A DNA stretch of 64,000 bases from Haliclona indistincta (lineage: Eukaryota > Porifera > Demospongiae > Haplosclerida > Chalinidae), in assembly GCA_964017065.1 (NCBI GenBank), contig OZ024784.1, positions 15,915,152 to 15,979,151 of the forward strand, read 5' to 3'. The notes under the pieces are model-generated. The model did no database searches, had not been told where the DNA came from, and saw only the letters and a program-made list of their open reading frames with translations. Both the position numbers and the translations under genes were made by a program. Position 1 is the stretch's first letter. Each line of letters starts with the position of its first letter. Of the stretch, positions 22,121 to 37,414 are shown piece after piece.

Positions 22121-25100
22121 ATGGCTGGCAATGGCAGTGTGCCTAGCTCAGAGGATGTGGATCGGTTCCAGTTCGCGCGTCTTCACCGATTGTGCCGTGA
22201 AAACATTATAGACGAGCTGCGAGATGCTCTGTGCTTTGAAGAGTACGTACAAGAGTGCCTGACGGCTGTTAACCTTCGTGGCTACACTCTCCTGCACGAA
22301 GCTGTTGAGGCAGACAACTGCGATGTCGTACAAGTACTGTTGCAACACGGTGTCTCCCCAGATCTCCCAGGAAAGAGCAAGCAGACCCCATTACACTTCG
22401 CCGCATCAAAAGGATTCGCTAACTGCGTCAGAGCCCTGATAAATGGTGGAGCAGACTTATCCCTGAAGGACGACTTTGGTCAAGATGCCATGAACAAAGC
22501 TGAACGCAATAAGAGAAGAGAAGTTATTAGATTACTAAAGAGTAAAGGTAAATTATGTCTCTTGACTGAGTTTGTGAATATTGAAACTGGTTTTTGCTCT
22601 AAACAGAAATGGTTCGTGTTGTCGCAAGAAACAACGTAAAGTTACTAGAGAAGGTAATAATGTCTGGTAATGCAAGAGAGCTGGAGGTCAGTGATATAGA
22701 GGAGGCCTTACTGCAGGCAGTACTGGCTGGAGCTAGTGATGCTATTCCACTACTGGTGATGGCTGGTGCACGAAAGTGAGCTTGTAACTATACACAAGTA
22801 TAGCATGTTGTGTATTGTTTTGGTGTAAGCATAGAGTCATTCCACTTCTTTTCTTGCATTTTAGGCTAGAGGCTGCTCTTATTTTAGCTATGCAGCAAGA
22901 ACAAGAGAAGGCTATTGCAATGCTTCTACTTTGTAAGGCCACCATTCAAGGAGATTGTCAGGCAATCCGGGCACTTTTGTCTGAGCCAGCTGACACAGAA
23001 AACGTCCCTTGGTATATGCCAGAAGTGCATAAGCTTCTCTCTCGTGGCACAATAAAGATGCATTGCCCAATTGCTGTGTCCATAATGGAGAAAAAGTATG
23101 ATGCCACAAAGGAACTATTGTTACGGACAGACCTTGACATGCGTCGCAAAACAGTCGATTGGAGCAGGCTCAAGCTAACACTTCTACATCCCTCTTGGAT
23201 CTACTCTATCTCTCCCTGGGTTGTAAACCTGAAGTTGGGCAACAATAACCTCCATAATCTTCCTGGCGAGTTTCAGCAATCAACTCAGCTTCGTCGTCTT
23301 GATCTCTCTCACAACCTTATCAAGACTGTACCTATCCATATCTTCTCTCTGCCTAATCTGGAGTATCTCAACCTCACACACAACAAGCTGGCAGAAATAC
23401 CAGAAGCTAAGTGGACGCAGAGCTTGATATCACTCGATCTCTCACAAAATCAGCTTACCTCTCTTCCCACGTCAATTCAAGACTCTTCACTGGAGATTCT
23501 TAACCTTAGCAAGAACAAATTTAGCACCATTCCCAAGTCTCTTTGTCGAATCAAGACACTCACAACACTTGATCTTAGATCAATGCCAATTACTTCTCTT
23601 CCTCAGGAAATGGCAATGCTTGACCGTCTTGTGAATCTCAACATAGTGGGGTGCAATATCAGTGACATTCCACCTAACTTCAATCATAAAGCAGGTGTTC
23701 GTGGACTTTTTCGTGCTCGTACTCGCTCTCGCAAGGCATGCAACCACGTTAAACTGCTTGTATTGTGCGGCTCTAACACTGCCAAGAGTGTCATTTTCTC
23801 TCGTCTCCGCCCAAATATTGCTCCTCCTACCTCGCAGCTTTCTGATATGGAGCAGTTCCAATGGTCACACAAGCAGCTACGTCTGAAGCTCTTTACTAAT
23901 CAAAAGCTAATCTTCAACACTTGGATGGTCGGATTGTCGCGAGAGTATCGTTCTATCTACTCTTGTCTTTATACTGCCAATGCTCTGTACGTCCTTGTGC
24001 TTGATTTAACCAAATCTACTGATCTTAGTTATCACTTCAGGCCATACATTAATAGCATCTGTCGGCAAGTTCCTACGGCTAATGTGCTAGTCATTGCCAT
24101 TCTTCCTGACCCTCTGGAGAGTTGGCCTGAAGCAAATTCTGTCTCCCTCAACAAAAAAATCGTTGCTGTTTTTGCTGAGCCATTGTATCAGTCACTTGTC
24201 TACCATGGTTTGGTCCTTACATCTCTCAGTTTAACCAACAAGGACACACCAGTTGACATCAGAGTCAAGATCTATGAGGTTGCTGCCATGATGAATGTAG
24301 GAGGCAACTTAGTTGTTCATCAGCAGGTTCCTGAAAACTACTTTCAGCTCCTTCCAGCATTAGAGGCAGAACATACTAGCTGCAAGATTGGTGGAAAACC
24401 TGGTATACTCGAGGAAGGGAGTCTGTGGCAACTACTAGAGCATTCGTTGGGCTCGGGAGTGCTGGATACTGCAGAGTTGCCGATCATCACTTCTTTCTTG
24501 AAGGAGACAGGCTATCTACTGCAATTTGAGGACCCAAACCAACATCTCGATCAATGCTACTTCATCCATCCAGAGTGGCTAGTAGCCACTTTTCACAAGA
24601 TGTTACAGCAACTTCATCGTCACTACTCTACAAAGCCTGTAGTCAGCAAATCTAAGCTTACCAGCTTGATCAAGCCCTGCACTCACATAGATGCTGTCAT
24701 TCGAATGATGTTACGGTTCACCATTGTACTGCCTATCAATGATGCCGAGTTTCTAGTTCCCTCTCTTCTCCCAATTAATGCTCCACCATTAGCAATTAGG
24801 CAGAGTGGCTGTTTTCGTAGACAACTAATGCCCAAGGTTCTACCGATTCCCGATGAGTTTTGGTACTACCTCATCACTCACCTTCTGCATCAGCTACCTC
24901 ATTTGCTGATTGAAAGCCATCCATCAGCCGGGACATCCTCTCTTGTGGTCTCTTCTGAAAGCAATACTTCTGGTACAGAAAAGATCAACGCAGCTTCAGC
25001 GGTTCCTGCACAGCAGCTTGAAGACTCTCTTGAGCTGACTACTGGCAGTCTACCTGCTTTACAAAGACCACGGTCATTGTATAAGAAGAAAGATGAACTG

Positions 25101-27542
25101 AAGGCTGCTCTAGATGTGATACCACGCAGTAGAGTGAGGACCCCTGACCAGTCATCGCGTAGTCTTGAAGCAAAGGATACAGCTGGCAGCCCTACTGGTC
25201 GTTCTCCCCTCAGTGATCCTGTCGAGCTAGAGCAAGGACTCCTTGTTTGGCAAACAGGGGTGTTGTTTCAACGAGGTAGTCTACAATTTGGTGTATACTC
25301 ACAAACAAGCGAATTGAGTATGGATGAAAAAGGAATAGAGATCTGTGCTTCTGATGGGGAAAGTGGTTGCCAAATGATGGCCAAAGTATGCTGGGCTGTA
25401 GAAAAGCTGCTTGAGCAACGATTCCCTTACTTGTTCTCACTGGACGTGCAGCCTGTTAACCAAGGTCTGACACAAATCATATTGTGTCCTCGTTGTGTGC
25501 AAGAACGCAAGCATGCAAACACAAGTGTCACCAACTTTGTGATCGAAACTTGTTTTGTATCGATCAAAGATGAAGAGCTTCCTACGCACAACTGCCATCA
25601 TCACTCTGACCCCATTCCTCTAAGATATCTCATTCCTGAGTACCTAATGGTCGACCTTCCTTCTGATATGCATGTCCTTCGCAGTGAGTTCAAAATCACT
25701 GAAGGGCCTCCAGTTCATCGCGAGTCCAACTCTGTATTGCACGAGGGAATGTTTCAGCAGCAACCAGTTCTTGTAAAGCTGTTAACAGTTCATGACTCTC
25801 GTCCGTTGACTGTTCCTTTGTCTTGTTTACGACAAGAGATGACAATGTTGACAGCACTCAAGCATCCCAATATCATTCAAACATTTGGTTTTTCTCTTCA
25901 TCCACAGTGCATTATTCTTGAGAGAGCTCCCATGGGAACGCTTCTCCAGAAACTAATGGACAATGAACAGAAGATTAGTAGATTGGTTCGATTCAGTATT
26001 GCACATCAGATAGCTTCAGCCCTGGAGTATCTTCATTGCAATGGGATCATTTACCGCACGTTAAAAGCTGATTCCATTCTTACTTGGTCGCTTGATTTTG
26101 AAGACGATGTGTCTGTGAAGTTGGCTAATTTTGATCGTGCTGAGTACATCAGTCCTAGTGGTTTGCTTGGTCGTGGTGAATTCTCCTCTTACCCTTCTCC
26201 CGAAATGGCACGCTACTCATTCAAAGAAGAATACACGGAGAAAGTAGACATATTTTCCTTTGCAATCCTCCTATATGAACTAATTGCTCGTTGGCAACCA
26301 TATGCCTCTGAGCGAGTAGCTATCTCTAATCGTCCTAAGTTAACAGGACTGATCACGTACGGATTTCAAATACTCGTTCAGCTAATGAAAAAATGCTGGG
26401 AAGAAGATCCTGCTAAACGACCCTCGTCAAGCAGTTTGGTACAGCTAATCTCCACGCCATCTTTCCAGTGCCACTTTTCAAGCCAAGCCCTGCGTGACTG
26501 TGTTTCTGTGCGTGGTTGCTGCTCCATTTCTTCTCTCCGGCTGGTTTGGGTGTACGGTGAGTATGTTACTCAACGGTGCAACATCAGTGATAATGATACT
26601 GACGTAGAGGGCACTCAAGTGTTTATCGTCAATGCTGACAATCTCACTGTGCAAGGCAGTCTAGAGTTGAAGGAAAGAGCAAATGCAATATGCACAGTCG
26701 ACTCTAAAGTGTGGGTCGGCATGTTAGAGGCCTCTATTCATGTCTATGACTCTACGACCTTCCTCTTTACCGATCGAATTCATCTCAAAGACTCAGTCAC
26801 TGCAATAGCAACGAACGACACAAACACATTCGTAGGCCTTGCAAACGGAACTATCACGTACTACGTGAAACTAAACTTTCCGAAAGAATGCTGCGACTTG
26901 AAAATAGGCACTAAAGCTGTTATTTGTATGGTGCCCGTTGAAGAGTCTCTTTGGGTTAGCTGTGGTCATGAAATAGTTATACTTTCTGCTGAGGAAGAAG
27001 TGGAAATTATTGAGCGTTTACAGGTATGCGACACCAAGGATCAAGTAAGTGCTCTTGTGCTTTGTAAAGATCGTAACGTTATGTGGAGTGCTGTCCGAGG
27101 CTCGCTCACTCTTACTTGTTGGTCGGTCTGTAAGTATGAAAAGGTGACTTCTATAGACCTGTCTACTCAGCTGAATGTTGTCTGTTGCGACCTCAATCTT
27201 GATCCTCTTCATCTTCGCCTTCACTCATTTATCTCTACACAAGATACTTTGTGGATTGCTCTTCAAAATGGTGTGATTGTCATTCTCTCTAATAGTGAAG
27301 TTCCTGAAGTCGTTTCGTGGTTTCAAGCACATTGTTCTGCTACGCGTTGCTTGCTGGAGATACCTTTTCATGAGAACTCAACACAGATCGACACTCCTGT
27401 GGTTTTGAGTGGAGGATTTGGAGAACACTCTACTCTGTGTTCGCTCTGTCCTCCTGAAGGTGGAGTTATCATGTCGTGGCAAAGTTTGACTTGTGAACAA
27501 TTCAGAATCCTTAACAGACGGAGAGAAACTGGTAGAAAATGA
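22121..27542 (+). CDS. LRRK/ROCO-family protein with degenerate GTPase and kinase domains
   Basis: Three exons (22121-22547, 22607-22775, 22865-27542) give 1757 aa; the last exon is 4.68 kb. Order: ankyrin repeats (residues about 60-145: GYTLLHEAVEADNCDVVQVL, TPLHFAASKG); leucine-rich repeats (about 315-475); a Roc-like domain; a COR-like stretch (HPEWLVATFHKMLQQL); a linker; a kinase-like domain (about 1140-1390); and a C-terminal region with beta-propeller-like repeats. This order matches LRRK1/2. The Roc P-loop reads VLCGSNTAKS (498-507) instead of G....GK[ST]. In the kinase the HRD aspartate is Thr (IIYRTLKADSIL, T1264) and the DFG/DYG aspartate is Asn (LANFDRA, N1287). The VLVKLL lysine is kept, but the glycine loop is poor. 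It is most likely a pseudokinase scaffold. The open 4.7-kb frame argues for selection, not decay. Confidence 0.92.
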
Positions 27543-27933
27543 GAACCAATTCAATGTGTGTTTGTGTGGTTTTATAATGTTCAGTGTGTATTTGGAACAA
27601 ATTATTACTCTTAATAGCCTTTCAATTTTTTACTAAAAATAACCGAATCACATCAATTTTTTAAATACATCAAAGTAGCTATAAAAGTGTGGGTGGCTTT
27701 AAACTGATTCAGTGCCGGATAAAGCAAGTAATAATAGTATTCATAGATATAAGTTTGTATTGATAGCCATTTTTATACTCAGACCACCCAGTGACAATGA
27801 CAGGTGTCCAATTACCGTAGTCAGTTGCCTTAGACAGTTTTTAGAATCAAGATATACAGAAAAGAGGGAGTATTATGCAGAGAAGAGGGAATAATTATTG
27901 ATGATTACAGTAACAAAAATAGTGGTTAGTTAA
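27543..27933. other. Convergent intergenic spacer
   Basis: An AT-rich 3' flank between the stops of the LRRK-like gene and the SAM-domain gene. The repeat-like aaaagagggag/agaagaggga words near 27860-27890 are the only feature seen. Confidence 0.5.
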
Positions 27934-30900
27934 TCACAAAGAAGTTAATGATTGAGCTTCATGAAGAATTCTCAGTCGAGGCCCAAGTGGAATACCAAGA
28001 TTGATAAGGTCCCATTCAGACAAGTGAGGAAGCTCCATTAAACCAATTCTTTCATTATGAAAACGAGGAATATATTCCTAGAGTACAATGGACTTGATAC
28101 ATCATTGCTCATAGTCAAATAATTCTGTTACCTTGTATCCCAAGTCATTCATAAACTGATCAAGTAATGGAGGAGTGTCTCCAAAGAATCTAGATATGGT
28201 CATACACACATCATATCTAGGCCCTTAATTATATGATCAGTAGTCACCTCCTTAATTTCTCAGCCTGTGCTGTTGATACTCTTGTTGATCTTCTTCCTGT
28301 TCCACTCCTTTCCAATGGTGCTGATGGTTGTGGAGCAATATTAACTACTCTGCCTTCAGTGCTTCTCAATCTTTTCTCCAACACTCTGCATGTGCACAAA
28401 TAATAGTGATAATCATTCATTGCATATTGTTGTTGATACTTGATACCTTATCTGTGCATCTCTTTTCTTTAATTCATAGTCCACTGTACAAAAGAATTGA
28501 TCAGAATGAATAGTGGAATAAAAATTTCTGTTAGATCTCACATCTTGTCTGCAGTTGTTCTAAAGACCCTTGTAGGTCTGTGGTAATAGTTTTCCATTGC
28601 TGTCTGTCAAACTCCATTTGGTCACGTAGCCGTATCTGCTCCTTTTCTATGTCAATTAACTAAAAATTAATTGTGATAGTAGTTAAACCAAGTTATTTTC
28701 CCACAGCAATATTTCTTGCCTTTTGTTGTACAGCCATTAGCTCTCCTTTTCCACCTTCCAGTGTCACGTGTCTCATGGAGTGATGCAAGTTGTGCGATCG
28801 ATCTCTCTTTGGGTGAGTGGAAGTTATTGCAGAAAATTTATTGCTGAGAACAGGCGTATTGTCTTCCTCCTCCTCAGCTTGTGGAAAATTGACAGATGAA
28901 CTGTGTTCAACTTTCTCTACTACGTCAACATCTCCGAGATCGATCAAAGAAACAACAGGATCGAGAACAGCATCAGTGTCACTTTTGGTGATTTCTGACG
29001 TCTTGCTGGTGTCTCCTGTCGATTCATTTTGGAAGAATGCTGTTGGGATGATAGATGATGAGGTAGAGGCATTCTCACTAGGCGAAAGGATGGAAGTAGC
29101 ACTTGCAGACTGACTTGCCTCATCTCCTGCAAAAGCTCCTTCATCTGTCTCTACTTCCTCTTCATCTTCCCTCTCGTCATATTTTTCTTCATTTTCTCTC
29201 TCATCATTTCCTTCTTCCTTTTCACCTCTTTCATACTTTTCTCTCTCTTCCTCCTCTCCTATATTTTCTTTGCTTCTTCTCTCATCCTCCATTTCTTTCT
29301 CTGCCATATTAGGTTGATTGGTTGCAGCAGCTTGGACCTCAAGATTACCAGTTGGCTGTGGTGGAGTTGTTTCAGAAAGTTCACTCTCTGTTGCTGTTGT
29401 ATTTAGCATTGGTTCTCTATCTGTTGATATTTGGTGGTCATGTTTGTGCTCTTCATCGGCTGTTGAAAGAGCATGATGTGTATCGTTTTCTGAATAGTCA
29501 ATTTTAGAGCAGTATTCATTGTCATTTTCTTTCAGAGAGATTTTTGAAGCAGCAAGACTGTCCATGAGTTCTGTGGCATCTTGTGACTGGTTTATGGTGT
29601 CCTCATCTCCAGTGACCATGTAGCCTCGCCTCCAGGCCACTCCCCCAAAGCTGAGAGATGGCCTGGTACAGACTGTCTGCGCATGCTCCAAAATTACACC
29701 AAAACTGGTGTAATTAGTAAAACACCGTGTACGTTCCTTGAATTTGTTCGCGCACGTTTAGATATACGTCCGTTCCAATTTACATCAACAATGACTAGCG
29801 CTAATGTTACTGCTACCGATACCTTCAATGACGCTGTAAAATATGCTCTTGAGAGAGTTGGCAAAGCTGGAATGGTGCTGCTCGTACGCGATATTACAGC
29901 AACGCAGGCTGTGCTGTCTGGCACCACGTAGCTGTAATATCGCGTACGAGCAGCGCTCGGCGAAAAAATCGCATGGATTCCTGCACAGATGGCAGATGAG
30001 CATGCTCGAGCAGTTTTAGCTTCGTACCTTCCGCACAACTAAAGAAAGAGTGTGTACAATCAATCGTGCTTAGTCTTCACAGGGCGAGCTCGTAGCTCCG
30101 CGATGGCTAACACTGCATTACTGAAATTTGCTATATTCGATGCCTATCAATAGGCAAGCAAACTGCACGCAGCGACTCTGTCTGCACAAATACCCATGGT
30201 TAGGAAAATACAGCTACTTGCAAAAATCATGAATATAATTATCTTATTATTAGTGTAGATATTGCGCGCATGCGTAGACAGTCTGTACCAGGCTATATTA
30301 TTATGATATCTAGCCTGGAGGCGAGGCTAGTGACCATGATGCAAGTACTGGACACATCAGATATCTCTATCATCACGTCACTGCCATGACTGCTTGTTCC
30401 ACTGGACTCTGATTCAGCTGCATACCTGATGCTCCTTCTGCGAACCATATGCACAATTGTAGCATCAGTTTCGCTTCTGTGTACCACACCAGCAACAAAT
30501 TAAAGATGAGATAACTTTTGATAATGTTTTAACTCACATCACAGCATCCTCAGATCTGGTAATGTGGAGCTCAGCTTGGGTGTGGTCCTCCTCGTCCTCG
30601 ACTTCCCAGTCATCCTCCAGCCGACGATCGTTTTCAGCAGGCTCGCTGATCACCTGCGACAGCCCAAGCGAGTTGACTGATGTACGACTAGCTGCTTGTG
30701 ACAGTTGATCGAGCGAGATTGCCGTAGCTAGATCTTCGCTGCTGTAGGCAGCTGGCAAAGAGTCTGGATATATCACAGTGCGGTCCAGAAGCAGACACCT
30801 CAAATCAGTTCGTTCAGGCTTTTTCTGCTGTAAGGCAACACCAGCTTCAACAACAAGTAAGCAACTTGCAAGCATTCTGACCTTTTTGTCTTCTAGTGAG

Positions 30901-31000
30901 CTCGAGCGTATTCTAAAATTTTGATCTGTGTTTCAAGACAAATATAAAGACGTCATAGATATAGCAGCTGCTTACTTGTTTCAGTCATCGTCGTAGTCAT
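27934..31000 (-). CDS. Coiled-coil protein with C-terminal SAM domain, coding exon split by a transposon
   Basis: The ATG at 31000 (MTTTMTETS) is followed by an exon beginning RIRSSSLEDKKVRML (phase-matched acceptor near 30911). Then come an acidic Ser/Asp-rich segment and a large exon from about 30482 (SETDATIVHMVRRRSIRY...). That exon reaches CIMVT at 30330, meets a 709-bp transposon, and resumes in the same frame at 29620 as MVTGDEDTINQSQ. A long Glu-rich low-complexity stretch follows, then coiled coil (LIDIEKEQIRLRDQ, LEKRLRSTEGRV). The C-terminal SAM-like domain ends with FMNDLGYK, LSEWDLINLGIPLGPRLRI and the stop at 27934. I do not recognise the family. In this assembly the protein would be split unless the insert is spliced or the allele is heterozygous. 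Confidence 0.72.
29621..30329. mobile_element. 709-bp TIR transposon with 9-bp target-site duplication
   Basis: Ends: tagcctcgcctccaggc at 29621 and its inverse gcctggaggcgaggcta ending at 30329. The inverted similarity extends through gcctggtacagactgtct and gcgcatg with an internal indel. GTGACCATG flanks it on both sides (29612-29620 and 30330-30338). A perfect internal hairpin lies around gctgtaatatcgcgtacgag (29880-29950). No transposase frame is seen, so it is a non-autonomous element. A 9-bp duplication with long TIRs is suggestive of Mutator-like elements, but 8-bp hAT or P-type duplication cannot be excluded. Confidence 0.88.
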
Positions 31001-31223
31001 CTCGCAGCAAGACGTGCGTGTGTGCGTGCGTGTGGCTCCAGCTACGCCCACACTGCCGCAAGGCAATCGAGCCACGCCCGCGCCATGACGCTCACGTTTT
31101 GCTTCTATTTTTATAAGTCTAAAAATAGCTACTAGCTGCATTCCTATAAAGCACCACCACACATGGCTGTTGGAATGTATAAACTCAACTGTATTACTAC
31201 TACTACTACCGTGCGAGAAAGAG
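31001..31223. promoter_or_regulatory. Putative bidirectional promoter, SAM gene/cpRas
   Basis: 223 bp between divergent ATGs. A short cgtgtgtgcgtgcgtgtg run lies at about 31014-31032. Confidence 0.4.
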
Positions 31224-34527
<3,304 letters not shown>

Positions 34528-34599
34528 CAGTGCAACAAACCATAATTAAGTTTATATTTTGTGCTAACTGGCTGTGTACTGTGTACTGGCAATATACAT

Positions 34600-36049
34600 C
34601 TATAGTTCAGTTCTCAATATTGCTTGCAAATGAGGAGGCTTAGGTTTAGTGGTTTGGATCTCCTCCTCATCTACGTGTCTCTCTTCAGATCGTCTACTGC
34701 TCTCTTTTACTTGCTGCCATGCAACCTATACAAGAGAATATAATACAAAGTTTTAACTTAGCTGTAGTATTTAAATTTAATCTAAACTCCTTACAAAAAT
34801 CAAAGCACGAAGAATGGATACTTCAGCTTGAATGATAGGGTTTGTTGAATGCTGTGTGGGCATGGCATCCAGTCTGCGAGAAATATCTATAAGCTGTGAG
34901 CAAGTGAGAGATTTAGTTGACAAATGAAACTGTATAGCATACAGTAACAAGTTTGACGACATCATCCGTTGACAAGTCCCTCTCCTCAGTCTGTTTAGTC
35001 AGAGCTAAAAATGCATAACAATGTTATTGATTTAATATGTTCTCGTAAATCTTTACCATGGACGTTATCGTCCTCAGATATGTGTTTCAAAACTGTATGC
35101 AGGTTTGGAGGAGGCTCCAATTCCTCCTGACTAGACAATGGACTCTGTGTCACGATGTTGTATGAGTTAAGAAAGCATTTCAATGTGACCACTCACCGTG
35201 ACACTTTCCTGCTGTTGCTGCTCACCATCAGTTGTGATCATGTGAGCAGCTGAGAGTGACTATAGTATAAAATATATAAACAGTAGGTTGCATATCAACT
35301 ACATTGAACTGTTTTAGGTGCAGTCATAAAAGATACACCTAGTAAGCTTACTTTTACAAGCTCCAGTTTTTCCTTTTCCAGCCGTTCTAAGCGAGCTTCT
35401 AACTGTGATAAATACCCTTTATCTGAGTATTTGAACATGTAATCCACATATGCAGCATATGATCTTCTATACCTTTATCTTGTTCCTGCTTCTGATGATC
35501 ACCAGACAGTGAATTTGCAGCCTTGGGTGTCCTGCTCCCATAGCGAGGAAATTCTCCAGCTTTTTTGTTTACTTCGACTACACATGCTGAGTGAGCAGAA
35601 TACTGCTCTGGGTTGGTTGATTTACCATCAGCTACACTACTACTCGACGCTGCTTTGCTGTTTGCTGCCCCAGGTATCTGATTGAGAAACAGGCACAAAT
35701 CCCTCAGCTCTGCATTTTCTTTGGAGAGTTTCTGCAGATTTTCCTATTTAATTATGCACGCAAATTTTGGTTAGATCGGCTGCACACTAAAAGGAATTGA
35801 TCTGACTTGCAAAACTCCAAGCTTAGTCTCAAACTCTGTGACCTCATTCTTGAGAACAGCTGCTGTGTATCTGCCAAAGCGTTGCCAGTCATGGGCGACA
35901 TGCCTGGTCTTCTGCCGTCCATCATCAAGAAAGCAACACAAGTCTCTTAGCTCAGAATTTTCTTTAAGTAACTTTAAGAAAACAAAACATATAAGTCGGG
36001 AATCTAAATTAAATTTTAGCTTGCTTACTTGCTGTGCAGACTTGTCCAT
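34600..36049 (-). CDS. CCDC85: CCDC85-like coiled-coil protein
   Basis: CCDC85 family members are small coiled-coil adaptors linked to cell-junction and transcription-factor partners. The ATG at 36049 begins MDKSAQQ. The next exon has LLKENSELRDLCCFLDDGRQ and HDWQRFGRYTAAVLKNEV, the family signature. A following exon has KLSKENAELRDLCLFLNQ, the second conserved coiled coil. Further minus-strand exons supply a Ser/Gln-rich linker (about 35400-35690), a Lys/Glu coiled coil (LEARLERLEKEKLELVK, about 35345-35400), and short exons ending LQAILRTEL at the stop (34600). Exon borders in the second half are approximate. It is head to head with the first ependymin-related gene. Confidence 0.85.
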
Positions 36050-36226
36050 TTTTTACGCCCCCACCGAATGCAGTTGGGCGTGGCTCAGCTCTCACGTGCA
36101 TGTATATCGCCTCGCGATCGACATTCATGAGTCATGCGCTTTTCATAACTGTTTGCATTTTGGAAACGCACACTGCAGATCTCGAAGTTCTCTTGTCCTA
36201 AATACTGCTAGATATAACTGTGAAAG
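36050..36226. promoter_or_regulatory. Putative bidirectional promoter, CCDC85/ependymin-related 1
   Basis: 177 bp between divergent start codons; contains cacgtgcatg and a gcgatcg word. Confidence 0.4.
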
Positions 36227-37121
36227 ATGAAGACAATCCTGGTTTTGCTTGCTGTAGCAGCAGCTACTGTCTTTGCTCAGTCACCAGTGCCATGTGGTAA
36301 GTTTATCAAACTGCACTGCTAGTATCTTCAAACACTATTAATGTTATTTTCGCAGACTCTCCCAAGAACTGGGCAGCTCACGCTGTGTTTGTAAGTATAC
36401 GCACACACCATAAACTGCTGCTTCACGACAACAAATTAATCCTTGCATGCAGTTTGATAGCGACAAACATGAGGAAACGCGTGCCCGAATCTACTACGAC
36501 GCAACTACTGAGGGGAAAGAAAGGATCCGCATTAATGAATTTGTCGAGGCAGGACAACAGAAAACAGCAATGGAACGGCTACTACTCTGGGATGAGGTTA
36601 GTAGAATGACTAATTCCACAGTTTCTATTATTTCTGTCATTGTTTGCAGAAAAAAGAATACCAGTACGATATTGACACCAAAAAGTGTGTTTCCAATGAT
36701 TTGACCCAGTCATTCAAGCCCATTGGTGTCCCTCCCGATGGTAAATTTGTGGATACTATTTCGATCGGACTTTACGGGAGCAGTACATCAGGAATTAACT
36801 GCCAAGTCTTTTCTGTGGAAGAAAAAGAGCCAACACCTTCTGGTAATATGAATATTAATTTTAAAAAATAATAATGACATTTTTATTTTTAGGAGAAGCA
36901 AATATGTATGTGGCAGTAACAGAGGAATTGTGCATCCCAGTCAATGACTACCTGTTGTTCAGGAAAGGAACTGTGCTTGATGTTCATCGTGCAAAGTATG
37001 AGAAATTAATAATAATTGATTAACAATAATATTATTGTGTATTTTCAGCTTTTACAACATCACAACACCCATCGCCGATCCAGCAACAGTCTTTGCACCT
37101 CCTGAGGCTTGCAAGCAGTAA
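36227..37121 (+). CDS. Ependymin-related protein 1 (secreted)
   Basis: Ependymin-related proteins are secreted, disulphide-bonded glycoproteins with a lipoprotein-like beta fold. Six exons (36227-36296, 36356-36390, 36453-36596, 36650-36842, 36893-36995, 37049-37121) give 205 aa. A clear signal peptide (MKTILVLLAVAAATVFAQ) precedes CDSPKNW. Conserved features: the C.P..W start, EYQYDIDTKKC, the GINC and EELCIP cysteines, and a late FYNIT N-glycosylation site. The next gene has the same exon layout. Confidence 0.87.
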
Positions 37122-37414
37122 AGGGTGTTTGGAACATTTTGACCTTTGGAACTCTAGCTATGCAACATATATACACGTAGCAGCTGTTTAACTACACGTA
37201 GCATCCAATATACTCGTGACTTTTAAATGCAATTCATAGAAAGTTTGCTGTATCTAGTATGTGTTAAAATCACATGATGGGCTATTTGCAACTAACACGT
37301 GAATCTTAAAGCGACGGTGAATATTCTTTACCTTGTCACAAGAACGTTACATAACGCAGTGCACAGTAAATACATGCACAGCAGCGTTTACATACAGCTC
37401 TACATTGACTAAAG

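Noticed and set aside
29683..29931. Plus-strand open frame of 82 codons
   Set aside because: It lies inside the inverted-repeat transposon, has no family resemblance and no good splice context.
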